Shown here piece after piece: positions 9,710 through 15,754 of a stretch of 19,980 nt of DNA (positions within the stretch are counted from its first letter, which is position 1; the number at the start of each line of letters is the position of its first letter). The notes beneath the pieces are model-generated. The model saw nothing but the letters and a program-made list of their open reading frames with translations. It had not been told where the DNA came from and did not search any database. The position numbers were made by a program, and so were the translations under genes. Source of the stretch: Desulfuromusa sp. (GTDB lineage Bacteria; Desulfobacterota; Desulfuromonadia; Desulfuromonadales; Geopsychrobacteraceae). Location: positions 1 through 19,980 of the forward strand of contig JAGGWI010000074.1 in NCBI GenBank assembly GCA_021157505.1, in the 5' to 3' direction.

Positions 9710-11518
9710 CTAAAACGTTCCAGATCTGAGTTGCTGCAGATGTTTTTCCTCAAGCTGGTAGAGGGTAAAATATTCTCGTTCCAGTTCTTCAATATAAAAA
9801 AGATCCAGACCGCTGTTGGCTAAAAAATCGTTTCGCAAATCAGTATTATTATTGGCAATAATTTCAGGGAGAAGCCGCCGGAGATAGATCATTTCTTTCT
9901 TGATATCGTGAATTATGGTCTGAAACAGTTTGGGTTCCAGGGTTTTGTTGATAATACCACTCTCCAGCAGCTCATCATTTAATTCGTTGTACAGTTCGTC
10001 CTGTTCGCTTCGGGTACTGTAGCGCGCATAGCGGCTGCGAATATGGTCTTTGGCATGGCTCAGAGCAATCTTGTGCAGTTTTTCCTGACTGTCGATTATT
10101 TTCAACTCAGCAGTGAGTCTCTTGACTGTGGAGACTCCGGCTGCAATCCCTTCCAGACCCTCTTTGAGGCAGGTCAGTTTCTGCCGGCCAAAGCGTCCCA
10201 GGTAGTGATTGAGGTTGATGTCTTCCAGAAACAGTTGATCAAAGAGCCCTTTTGTCAGTTTACTGAATTCCTGGCGGCTATCCAGCAGGCTTTGGAGAAG
10301 TTCCTCGGTTGGTTGGTACCCTTCCATAAAGGCGATCTGGCTGATTCTGGTTGAGGTACTATCGTAGCGGTCAAAAAAGGTGACAATGTAGGAGAAATCT
10401 TCCAGCAAAGAGAGCGGTGCTCCGTCCCGAATCTGCTCATCAAACAACTTTCCTGTTTCCAGCAAAAGCTGTTCAAAACTGTGGTCATGGTTTCGCCGGG
10501 TATGTTGTTTGGCGAACAGCAGTTGGACCATATCCTGCTCGCTGATCCTCTTATTCAACAGCAGATCATGGAGGATATCTCTGGTGATTGCCGTATATTC
10601 AGGCTCATGGGCGATGCTACTGAGGTGCGTTTTTAATTTTTCATCCAATGCTGTCAACAGGATCGAAGGGATCTCATTTCGCAACGCCAGGGTTTTCAAC
10701 CGGGTCATCCGAGCATTCTGTTGCCGGTTGATATCCCCCTGTAGATAACATTCGACCAGTACTTTCTTATAATTATCTATAATTCGATAGTTATCGCGAT
10801 GTTTGTACATTACGTCAATGCGAATGCGCTCTTGCTGGTAGGGGTTGAGCCCCAGACTGTCAGCTAACTCCTGCAGCGCTGTCTGGGTACTGTTGGAAAT
10901 GGTGCGATCCCGATAGTAGAGGGTCTGAAATTCCTGCTGGAAATGACGATGATTGGTTTCAGTTAGCCGTACCAGATAGATAGTGGCCTGTTCCGGGAGT
11001 TGGGCCAACAATGATTCCGCCAGTTTGGAGTCGTCCTGACGGTTCAGATTGGCGCCCCGTTTGAGCGATTTTCCCAGGTAGCGTAGAACCTGTTGCTGTT
11101 GCAGTTGGTGAGTTTTATCTTCCAGACCACTGATAAAAAAGAAATAATTATCAACGGCGTGTCCTTTGAGAAAAATATCTTCATAACTCTGTTCGTTATA
11201 ATTTTGATCGCTTATTTCCAGTTCTCCCGCCCGATTATAACCTGCTCCAAGAAGCATCAGTCGGTTGAAGATCCCCTCTTTGCTCAGATCAGAGACCGGT
11301 TGATCGACACCGAACATATATTCACAAAAGGTTCCACCGGTACCCATTTGACTCAGTCCGGTTGGGCTGAGGATGAGTTCGCATCCTGGAGCAAAAAAAC
11401 GGAGGTTCTGATCGGCAACCTGAAAGAAATGGTGATGAGCCGTTCTGCAACCAGCAGCCGTTGCAAAGTACTCAATTTTATCATTGATTCTTCCATGTAA
11501 TCTAAGTTCAGTGTTCAT
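9710..11518 (-). CDS. Uncharacterised 602-aa protein, largely alpha-helical
   Basis: I do not recognise a domain of known function. The N-terminal 150 residues are mixed (LRLHGRINDKIEYF, AAGCRTAHHHFF, FAPGCELILSPTGLSQMGTG, FCEYMFGVD). The rest is rich in charged, helix-forming segments with many Leu, Gln, Arg and Glu residues, including heptad-like stretches near the C-terminus (EELEREYFTLYQLEEKHLQQ). No signal peptide or membrane segment is visible, so it is probably cytoplasmic. It starts at ATG 11518, 23 bp after the MBL-hydrolase gene, and stops 18 bp before the EF-G paralogue, so all three are very likely co-transcribed. From memory, similar long hypotheticals occur in Geobacter-type genomes (I think of the TIGR04442 group), but this is unverified. 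Association with the EF-G paralogue hints at a role near translation; that is only contextual. Confidence 0.85.
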   Translation of the reverse strand: MNTELRLHGRINDKIEYFATAAGCRTAHHHFFQVADQNLRFFAPGCELILSPTGLSQMGTGGTFCEYMFGVDQPVSDLSKEGIFNRLMLLGAGYNRAGELEISDQNYNEQSYEDIFLKGHAVDNYFFFISGLEDKTHQLQQQQVLRYLGKSLKRGANLNRQDDSKLAESLLAQLPEQATIYLVRLTETNHRHFQQEFQTLYYRDRTISNSTQTALQELADSLGLNPYQQERIRIDVMYKHRDNYRIIDNYKKVLVECYLQGDINRQQNARMTRLKTLALRNEIPSILLTALDEKLKTHLSSIAHEPEYTAITRDILHDLLLNKRISEQDMVQLLFAKQHTRRNHDHSFEQLLLETGKLFDEQIRDGAPLSLLEDFSYIVTFFDRYDSTSTRISQIAFMEGYQPTEELLQSLLDSRQEFSKLTKGLFDQLFLEDINLNHYLGRFGRQKLTCLKEGLEGIAAGVSTVKRLTAELKIIDSQEKLHKIALSHAKDHIRSRYARYSTRSEQDELYNELNDELLESGIINKTLEPKLFQTIIHDIKKEMIYLRRLLPEIIANNNTDLRNDFLANSGLDLFYIEELEREYFTLYQLEEKHLQQLRSGTF

Positions 11519-11541
11519 AATATCACTTATTTCATCGAGGG

Positions 11542-12324
11542 TTAATTGATGGAAAAGTTAAACTGTTGACCATCATAAGCCAAATTGACACCGTCGGGTA
11601 GTTGTTGATCATGAACCGGATGATCAACTTCATGGCTGAGGTGAGTGAGCAGGGTTTGTTTTGCCCCGATTTTCTGTGCCATCTCAATCGCCTGAGGAAT
11701 ATTGAAATGGGTACTGTGCGGGGTAAAGCGTAACCCATCAAGAATCAACACCTCCAGACCCTCTAAATGTTCCAGAGAACTTGGTGGAATAACGTTGCAA
11801 TCGGTCAGATAGGCAAACGGTCCGCAACGATAACCAAAGGTGTCCATTTGTCCGTGCTGCATGGCAATCGGAATAATTTTCAGACCAAACAGCTCAGTTA
11901 CTTCAGTTATGGGGTGCAGTTCCAGTCGGGGAATATAGCTGGCCGGTTCAGATTTATCAAAAATATAGCTGAAACTGGTTCTGATCGTCGCTAAAGTTTG
12001 CTCTGAGCCATAGATGGGGATCCGTTTTCTGGAGTGGAGATTGAAGCCACGCAGGTCATCGATACCGTGCAGGTGGTCAGCATGACTGTGGGTGTAGAAA
12101 ACCGCATCGATATGACGAATATCCTCGCGCAGTGCTTGTTGGCGCAGATCAGTTGAGGTATCGATCAAAATATTGTATTTTCCATAACTGAGCAGAGCGC
12201 TGCAGCGCGTCCGCTGGTTGTGGGGGTGATCAGAAAGGCAAGTTGCACAGCGGCAGCCAACCACCGGGATGCCGGTACTGGTTCCAGAACCGAGAATAGT
12301 TATTTTAAGAGTTTCTGTCTGCAT
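11542..12324 (-). CDS. MBL-fold metal-dependent hydrolase, PhnP-like
   Basis: This 260-residue protein has the metallo-beta-lactamase signature H79-S-H81-A-D83-H84 (THSHADH). A Cys-rich N-terminal loop GCRCATC (Cys 24, 26, 29) resembles the structural zinc site of PhnP. Further metal ligands are likely in FGYRCG, YLTDCN, LDGLRF and the late LTHLSHEVDH. PhnP cleaves phosphoribosyl cyclic phosphate in phosphonate degradation, but no phn gene is nearby, so the substrate may differ; related family members act on cyclic phosphodiesters or RNA. An in-frame TTG at 12357 would add eleven residues, but the ATG at 12324 aligns with the start of the MBL fold (LKITILGSGTSTG). It is the first gene of the leftward operon. 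Confidence 0.9.
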   Translation of the reverse strand: MQTETLKITILGSGTSTGIPVVGCRCATCLSDHPHNQRTRCSALLSYGKYNILIDTSTDLRQQALREDIRHIDAVFYTHSHADHLHGIDDLRGFNLHSRKRIPIYGSEQTLATIRTSFSYIFDKSEPASYIPRLELHPITEVTELFGLKIIPIAMQHGQMDTFGYRCGPFAYLTDCNVIPPSSLEHLEGLEVLILDGLRFTPHSTHFNIPQAIEMAQKIGAKQTLLTHLSHEVDHPVHDQQLPDGVNLAYDGQQFNFSIN

Positions 12325-12369
12325 TCTGATATCATTCGACAAAAGTGGAAATTTCAAAATTGATCAGGT

Positions 12370-12399
12370 AATTTAGCACTTTATTTCAGTAACAGACAA
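12370..12399 (-). promoter_or_regulatory. Candidate promoter of the leftward MBL/EF-G/TamAB operon
   Basis: On the minus strand TTGTCT (12399-12394), an 18-base spacer and TAAATT (12375-12370) lie 46 bp before the ATG of the MBL-hydrolase gene, in the gap between two divergent genes. Each hexamer matches the sigma-70 consensus at four of six bases, so this is only a candidate. Confidence 0.3.
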
Positions 12400-12448
12400 T
12401 AGTTGATTGGAGAGTGTAGCAGGTTGAACTCTGTTACCAGAGGTTCCC

Positions 12449-12616
12449 ATGGCAGAAAAGAATCAATTTGAGGTCAATAAACTCTGTCGCCGCTGTATCC
12501 GGCCATGTAAACAGTCGGACACTATGATTATGCTCGATTGTCCCCGTTTTCAGCCGCGCCCGTTTAAATCAGAGGTACTGAAATTTGAGCAGATGGATTT
12601 GTTTGATGAGGAATAG
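12449..12616 (+). CDS. Small 55-aa four-cysteine protein, possible zinc-binding
   Basis: This ORF of 55 residues starts at ATG 12449, six bases after an AGAGGT ribosome site. It carries four cysteines in a C-x2-C-x3-C-x10-C arrangement (LCRRCIRPCKQ, then LDCPRF) and ends in an acidic tail (MDLFDEE). The spacing suggests a small zinc- or iron-binding module. No signal peptide or membrane segment is present. It is divergent from the MBL-hydrolase gene with 124 bp between the two starts. The codon pattern, clear ribosome site and structured Cys spacing argue for a real gene. From memory, similar tiny proteins (CRRC...C...CPRF) occur in Geobacter-like genomes, but I could not check this. Function unknown. 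Confidence 0.7.
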   Translation: MAEKNQFEVNKLCRRCIRPCKQSDTMIMLDCPRFQPRPFKSEVLKFEQMDLFDEE

Positions 12617-12629
12617 CCGGTAGGGCTGG

Positions 12630-12670
12630 TTGTTCTCAAAGAGAGAACAATGTAGCCGTTTAGAGAACAA
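12630..12670. repeat. Triplet of GAGAACAA octamers, one inverted pair plus one direct copy
   Basis: TTGTTCTC (12630-12637) and GAGAACAA (12643-12650) form a perfect 8-bp inverted repeat with a 5-base loop. A third GAGAACAA lies at 12663-12670, exactly 20 bp (two helical turns) from the second. A TATAAT follows at 12673-12678 on the plus strand. The layout resembles an operator for a dimeric repressor, but no well-placed -35 box was found. There is no U-tract, so an intrinsic terminator for the 55-aa gene is unlikely. Confidence 0.45.
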
Positions 12671-12679
12671 ACTATAATT

Positions 12680-12954
12680 TCAACAATTTACGATAATGTA
12701 AAAAGTAGTTTTATTGAGTTGAAATATTTTTCCGGCAAAACTTTCAAGCGTCATATTCTCTGCAACTACATCATGCGGCACCATAAGATATTTCCACGGT
12801 TTGCCACCATTGGCCTGAGCATGATCGGTCGCGTGGTCACGCCAGGTGCATGATATGACTTATCCGGATCCTCAAGCAGAATGCGGGGCTCCAGTTTTGG
12901 CCGGTTTTCTTTGCCGATCCAGGTGAGTTCTAGCTTTTGTTTACTCTTTGTCAT
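12680..12954 (-). pseudogene. Remnant of a type III-like restriction-modification operon: mod 5' end joined to res 3' end
   Basis: From ATG 12954 the frame reads MTKSKQKLELTWIGKENRPK and continues to LLEDPDKSYHA (12847). This is a familiar N-terminus of Mod-type adenine-specific DNA methyltransferases, but the catalytic DPPY and FxGxG regions are missing. In a different frame, from about 12845 to the TGA at 12682-12680, the sequence reads HATDHAQANGGKPWKYLMVP and then HDVVAENMTLESFAG. This resembles the extreme C-terminus of type III-like Res helicase/nuclease subunits. Only these ends survive, so several kilobases of mod and res were probably deleted with a join near 12825-12850. The mod start overlaps the dinD stop by 14 bp, showing that dinD was coupled upstream. 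Family calls are from memory of conserved ends, not from a search. Confidence 0.7.
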
Positions 12955-13816
12955 CCTGTCCAATCAACCCCTTCGCATCCTTCTCTTCCAACTCCATCAA
13001 CGGTGGCGTATCCTTAATCCGCTTCTCAACATTCTTTATGTGCTCTGCTGGTGGAATATTTTCTGGCATCACCCCACCAATCCGTTTAATAGCCTCACGT
13101 ATTTCCTTCCCCACCGCCTCATGAGTACGGACAGCCTGTTGCGAATTTTTCACCTGATCCTGCGCCAACTTATCACGAGTTTGCGTCATGCGAAATTGAT
13201 TGGCCGCCAACTCAGTCGCATCCATGCGATCCATCAAATTATCTTTTTTAGGAATCTCTTTTCGTTGCTTAATTGCAGTATTACCAATGCCACCATACAA
13301 CCCTTTATAACCCGCATCATGGAAAACACCGAACATCCTATCCTGCACACCAGCCTCACGTGCTGCACCTGATAGAGCCTTGAACTCTTCGCTGGTTTGT
13401 TTGCGAATTTCTAACCGTTCGACATCCGCAGCAAGGACATCTGACATCTCCTGGCGGCGGGCTTGAATAGCAAAGTACTTTTGCGCTTCGGCTATTTCTG
13501 CTTTGCGAGAATCACCATTCTGAGCAATCAAATAACAGGCAAACCGAGATAAATGATAATCTTCAACAACCTGCACAGCACCCTTGCCACCCTTGATCGG
13601 TTTGCCGGCGCCGGCAAAGTGATAATCTGGATTATTACCTGACTGAGTACAGGCTGTTACCGCTCTCTTTACCGTATCTTCAAATCGCCGCCATTGCTTA
13701 TACCCAAGGGCAGGTTGAAGTTCGCGGGCACTCCAATATTCAGCCCCGTGTTCGTTTTGTTCTTTTAGTTCCTCAAAAGAGCGAGTGCCTTTTACCGGTA
13801 AAGTCTTTTTTGTCAT
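12941..13816 (-). CDS. dinD: DinD, DNA-damage-inducible protein D
   Basis: The 291-residue protein matches DinD (BRO-N-like N-terminal domain). Landmarks are SFEELKEQNEHGAEYWSARE, LQPALGYKQWRRFEDTVKRA, then DYHLSRFACYLIAQNGDSRK, AEAQKYFAIQARRQE and a helical C-terminal half. E. coli DinD (about 274 aa) is SOS-induced and inhibits RecA-mediated strand exchange, acting in the cytoplasm. The start is ATG 13816 with GGGGG five bases upstream. The TAA at 12943-12941 lies inside the first codons of the truncated mod gene, so dinD was part of a restriction-modification operon. An SOS-type palindrome with a promoter lies about 200 bp upstream (14002-14035). The gene appears intact and may be all that is left working from the island. 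Confidence 0.92.
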   Translation of the reverse strand: MTKKTLPVKGTRSFEELKEQNEHGAEYWSARELQPALGYKQWRRFEDTVKRAVTACTQSGNNPDYHFAGAGKPIKGGKGAVQVVEDYHLSRFACYLIAQNGDSRKAEIAEAQKYFAIQARRQEMSDVLAADVERLEIRKQTSEEFKALSGAAREAGVQDRMFGVFHDAGYKGLYGGIGNTAIKQRKEIPKKDNLMDRMDATELAANQFRMTQTRDKLAQDQVKNSQQAVRTHEAVGKEIREAIKRIGGVMPENIPPAEHIKNVEKRIKDTPPLMELEEKDAKGLIGQDDKE

Positions 13817-13860
13817 TATGCCCCCATTTTTTTGATGCCATAAAATAGCAAGCAGTTAAT

Positions 13861-13974
13861 TTATTGAGGAAATCTGGTTGCTTTTACCACTGCTTTTAAA
13901 CAAAAAAACGCCTCATCAGAATGCCCTGACAGGCGGTTATCAATTATCCAAATTATTTTAACCAGACAGAACAT
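13861..13974 (-). CDS. Possible 37-aa SOS leader peptide upstream of dinD
   Basis: A 37-residue ORF starts at ATG 13974, four bases after the strong ribosome site TTGGAGGGG (13987-13979). It stops at TAA 13863-13861, 44 bp before dinD. The peptide begins MFCLVKIIWII, a short hydrophobic stretch too brief for a full membrane helix, then turns polar (DNRLSGHSDEAFF). An intrinsic terminator (13902-13935) lies inside the ORF. So either the RNA is a short terminated leader and the ORF is fortuitous, or ribosomes reading it mask the hairpin and allow read-through into dinD. The promoter, ribosome site and start are well ordered, which favours translation. Function unknown; a small SOS-induced toxin-like peptide is an alternative. 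Confidence 0.4.
   Translation of the reverse strand: MFCLVKIIWIIDNRLSGHSDEAFFCLKAVVKATRFPQ
13902..13935 (-). terminator. Intrinsic terminator between metX and dinD
   Basis: On the minus strand CGCCTGTCAG pairs with CTGATGAGGCG (5 + 4 bp with a small internal loop, loop GGCATT). Seven T residues follow at 13908-13902. It lies about 100 bp after the metX stop and would end metX transcripts. It also lies between the LexA-type promoter and dinD, so it must be bypassed for SOS expression of dinD from that promoter. Confidence 0.8.
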
Positions 13975-14001
13975 GATACCCCTCCAAGTTAAATCATTAA
14001 T

Positions 14002-14035
14002 AATATAGGATGTTTTGGCCTGTATGTAAATACAG
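14002..14035 (-). promoter_or_regulatory. LexA-type SOS box overlapping a sigma-70 promoter
   Basis: The plus strand at 14020-14035 reads CTGTATGTAAATACAG, a perfect CTGT-N8-ACAG palindrome as in the enterobacterial LexA box. On the minus strand the palindrome contains the -35 TTTACA (14030-14025, five of six). A 17-base spacer leads to the -10 TATATT (14007-14002, five of six). A repressor bound here would block the -35. Transcription would start about 13995, just before the TTGGAGGGG ribosome site of the 37-aa ORF, and run towards dinD. The box starts one base after the metX stop codon. Confidence 0.7.
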
Positions 14036-14036
14036 A

Positions 14037-15164
14037 TCAGATGAGGGGGATTATGGGGATTTGCGCCAGAAATTTTTTCAACAGTGGAATATATTTCTCC
14101 GGCTCAATCAGGAACGAATCATGGCCGTAATCGGAATCGATGAGATGATAATCAACCGGCTTGTTCTGCCGCTGTAGTTCCGTCACCAATTCTTCGGTCT
14201 GGTGGGGTGGATAGAGCCAGTCAGAGGTGAAGGCGAACCAGAGGGATTGACAGCTGATCCTCTCCAGCGCTTCGCTGATTGAATCAAAGTTCCAGGCAAC
14301 ATCATAGAGATCGAGAGCTTTTGCCAGATAGAGAAATGAGTTGGTATCGAACTGATCGACAAAGTTCTTACCATTGTAGTCAAGGTAACGCTCAATTTCA
14401 AACTTGCCAAAAAAGTCAAACATCCCGTCACGGACAGAAAAGCGGCGCTCAAATTTTAACTGCATCGATTTGTCCGACAAGAATGAAATATGTCCCACCG
14501 CCCGTGCCAGAGCTAAGCCATCTGCCGGGGGGTGTTCCAGTTGGTAATTCCCTTTTTTAAACAATGGATCGTTGAAGATTGCCTGCCGCGCCAAGGCGTT
14601 CAAAGCTATGGCCATGGGAGATGTGCGTCCGGTTCCGGCAATCGGGACAATCGAACGAACCATCTCCGGGAAATGGATTGCCCACTCGATAGCCTGCATC
14701 GCTCCCATGGAACCGCCAACGATGGAGAGCAATGAGCTGATTCCCAGATGGTCGAGAAGCAGTTTTTGTGCGCGAACCATGTCGCGGACCATCAGCACGG
14801 GAAAGCTGAGGCGGTAAGGGCGGTTGGTACGTGGGTTAATGCTGGTTGGTCCGGTAGAACCGTTGCAGGAGCCGATGGTGTTACTACAGAGGACAAAGTA
14901 GCGATCGGTGTCGAGAACTTTTCCCGGGCCAATCATGTTGTCCCACCAGCCGGGTTTTCGATCTTCTTCAGAATGGAGTCCGGCAGCGTGGGCGTTACCG
15001 GTCCAGGCATGGGCGACCAGAATTACGTTCGATGCGTCGTCGTTCAGTTCGCCATAGGTTTCATAGGCCAGGGTCAGAGGACCCAGCAGGCGACCACTTT
15101 CGAGGCGCAGTTCGACATCGAAATCTACATATTTGGTAGTGACAATGCCGATGCTGTTATCCAC
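14037..15164 (-). CDS. metX: Homoserine O-acetyltransferase
   Basis: MetX transfers an acetyl group from acetyl-CoA to L-homoserine, the activating step of methionine synthesis by sulfhydrylation, in the cytoplasm. The 375-residue alpha/beta hydrolase shows the nucleophile elbow VGGSMGAMQ (Ser152), Asp315 in TSDWLYPP and His348 in YGHDSF. It also has the typical LAYETYGELN and AWTGNAHAAG segments. The length fits the family (about 370-380). I set the start at GTG 15164, preceded by GGGGA; longer in-frame starts up to 15338 would translate the REP-like element and the leader terminator and add about 58 unrelated residues. Expression is probably under the SAM-I riboswitch at 15357-15485. Neither metY nor metW is adjacent. 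Confidence 0.93.
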   Translation of the reverse strand: MDNSIGIVTTKYVDFDVELRLESGRLLGPLTLAYETYGELNDDASNVILVAHAWTGNAHAAGLHSEEDRKPGWWDNMIGPGKVLDTDRYFVLCSNTIGSCNGSTGPTSINPRTNRPYRLSFPVLMVRDMVRAQKLLLDHLGISSLLSIVGGSMGAMQAIEWAIHFPEMVRSIVPIAGTGRTSPMAIALNALARQAIFNDPLFKKGNYQLEHPPADGLALARAVGHISFLSDKSMQLKFERRFSVRDGMFDFFGKFEIERYLDYNGKNFVDQFDTNSFLYLAKALDLYDVAWNFDSISEALERISCQSLWFAFTSDWLYPPHQTEELVTELQRQNKPVDYHLIDSDYGHDSFLIEPEKYIPLLKKFLAQIPIIPLI

Positions 15165-15208
15165 GCCAGATTCCCCATGAACAAAAGTGACAATAAAAAG
15201 TGTCGCAA

Positions 15209-15266
15209 GGGGACTGACCTCAGGTCTGTCCCCGGCTACGGGAGACAGAATTAAATTAAGTCCCCT
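15209..15266. repeat. REP-like palindromes in the metX leader
   Basis: A near-perfect palindrome at 15209-15233 runs from GGGGACTGACCT to AGGTCTGTCCCC. A second GGGAGACAG...AAGTCCCC unit with an AATTAAATTAAG core lies at 15239-15265, with a short GGCTACG link between them. Such GGGGACAG-bordered palindromes are typical of REP/REPIN sequences dispersed by RAYT-type transposases, though no such gene is in the window. The element lies between the riboswitch terminator and the metX start, so it is transcribed with metX. Confidence 0.55.
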
Positions 15267-15287
15267 ACGCCCATCGCTTACGGTATT

Positions 15288-15318
15288 AAAAAAGCCCTTT
15301 CCGGTTTCAGGAAAGGGC
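15288..15318 (-). terminator. Riboswitch expression platform: intrinsic terminator in the metX leader
   Basis: On the minus strand GCCCTTTCC and GGAAAGGGC form a perfect 9-bp stem with a 7-base loop (15318-15294). Six T residues follow (15293-15288). It lies about 40 bases after the SAM-I aptamer and about 125 bases before metX, the expected place for premature termination when S-adenosylmethionine is bound. Confidence 0.88.
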
Positions 15319-15356
15319 CTTGTGGATACTGTGATCAACCGTGTATCTCAGGACCG

Positions 15357-15485
15357 TCCCCATCTGTCCCCGAGCCAATTTGACCACAGGGCAGGAATTG
15401 GCACCGACCATTTCCTTTTTGCTGCAAGAAATGTTGGTTGCCGTGGCTTCAAAGGGCCTTCTCCCTCCACCACTCTGGATAAAGA
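15357..15485 (-). promoter_or_regulatory. SAM-I (S-box) riboswitch controlling metX
   Basis: The minus strand carries the conserved S-box core in order: ATCCAGAGTGGTGGAGGGA, then GGCCC, TTTGAAGCCACGGCAACC, and later GGTCGGTGCCAATTCC. P1 can form between TCTTTATC (15485-15478) and GATGGGGA (15364-15357), eight pairs with three G-U. P3 pairs ACCAACATTTC with GAAATGGTCGGT. P4 is less regular and includes a GGGGACAG string like that in the nearby REP-like element. SAM-I aptamers bind S-adenosylmethionine and usually switch off methionine genes by termination; a terminator follows at 15288-15318 and metX is downstream. Confidence 0.93.
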
Positions 15486-15510
15486 CGTTGTTCTTTTCGC
15501 TTGTTGATCG

Positions 15511-15540
15511 ACTCTAGCTTACCAACGGGAGGTTTGTCAA
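15511..15540 (-). promoter_or_regulatory. Promoter of the metX riboswitch leader
   Basis: A consensus -35 TTGACA (15540-15535), an 18-base spacer and TAGAGT (15516-15511, four of six) point leftwards. They place the transcription start about 20 bases before the SAM-I aptamer. Confidence 0.6.
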
Positions 15541-15675
15541 TTTTTCCAGAAGTCAGGCAGCCGTTAGCTTTCCCCTTTTTTCCGATTGATTAAAAAAATA
15601 GCACGGCTGTTTATTTTTTCAGCAGTCGGAGGGCAGGGTTTTATCTAAACCCGCTTGAATCCTTGTTTTCCCTCA

Positions 15676-15692
15676 CGGCACGACAATTGAAT
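15676..15692 (+). promoter_or_regulatory. Candidate sigma-54 promoter of the ammonium transporter gene
   Basis: CGGCACGACAATTGAAT matches the -24/-12 pattern TGGCACG-N4-TTGC with correct spacing. It keeps GG at -24 but has GA for GC at -12. It lies about 60 bp before the amt start. Ammonium transporter genes are often under NtrC and sigma-54, which supports it; the -12 mismatch weakens it. Confidence 0.4.
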
Positions 15693-15754
15693 ATCCAGCT
15701 GATAGATCTAACAATTGGTATTGGTCGCAGCTATTTGATGAGGAGGTCAGATTG

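Noticed and set aside
11542..12324. Assignment as PhnP of the phosphonate C-P lyase pathway
   Set aside because: No phn gene in the window; kept only as PhnP-like MBL fold.
12881..13372. Plus-strand 163-codon ORF antisense to dinD and mod
   Set aside because: It overlaps a clear DinD coding frame, has low-complexity composition and no ribosome site.
14020..14035. Palindrome after metX as the metX terminator stem
   Set aside because: No T-tract follows on the minus strand; the LexA-box and promoter reading explains it better, and a proper terminator lies at 13902-13935.
15165..15338. N-terminal extension of metX
   Set aside because: It would translate through the leader terminator and REP-like palindromes; the residues do not resemble MetX and the GTG at 15164 fits the family length.
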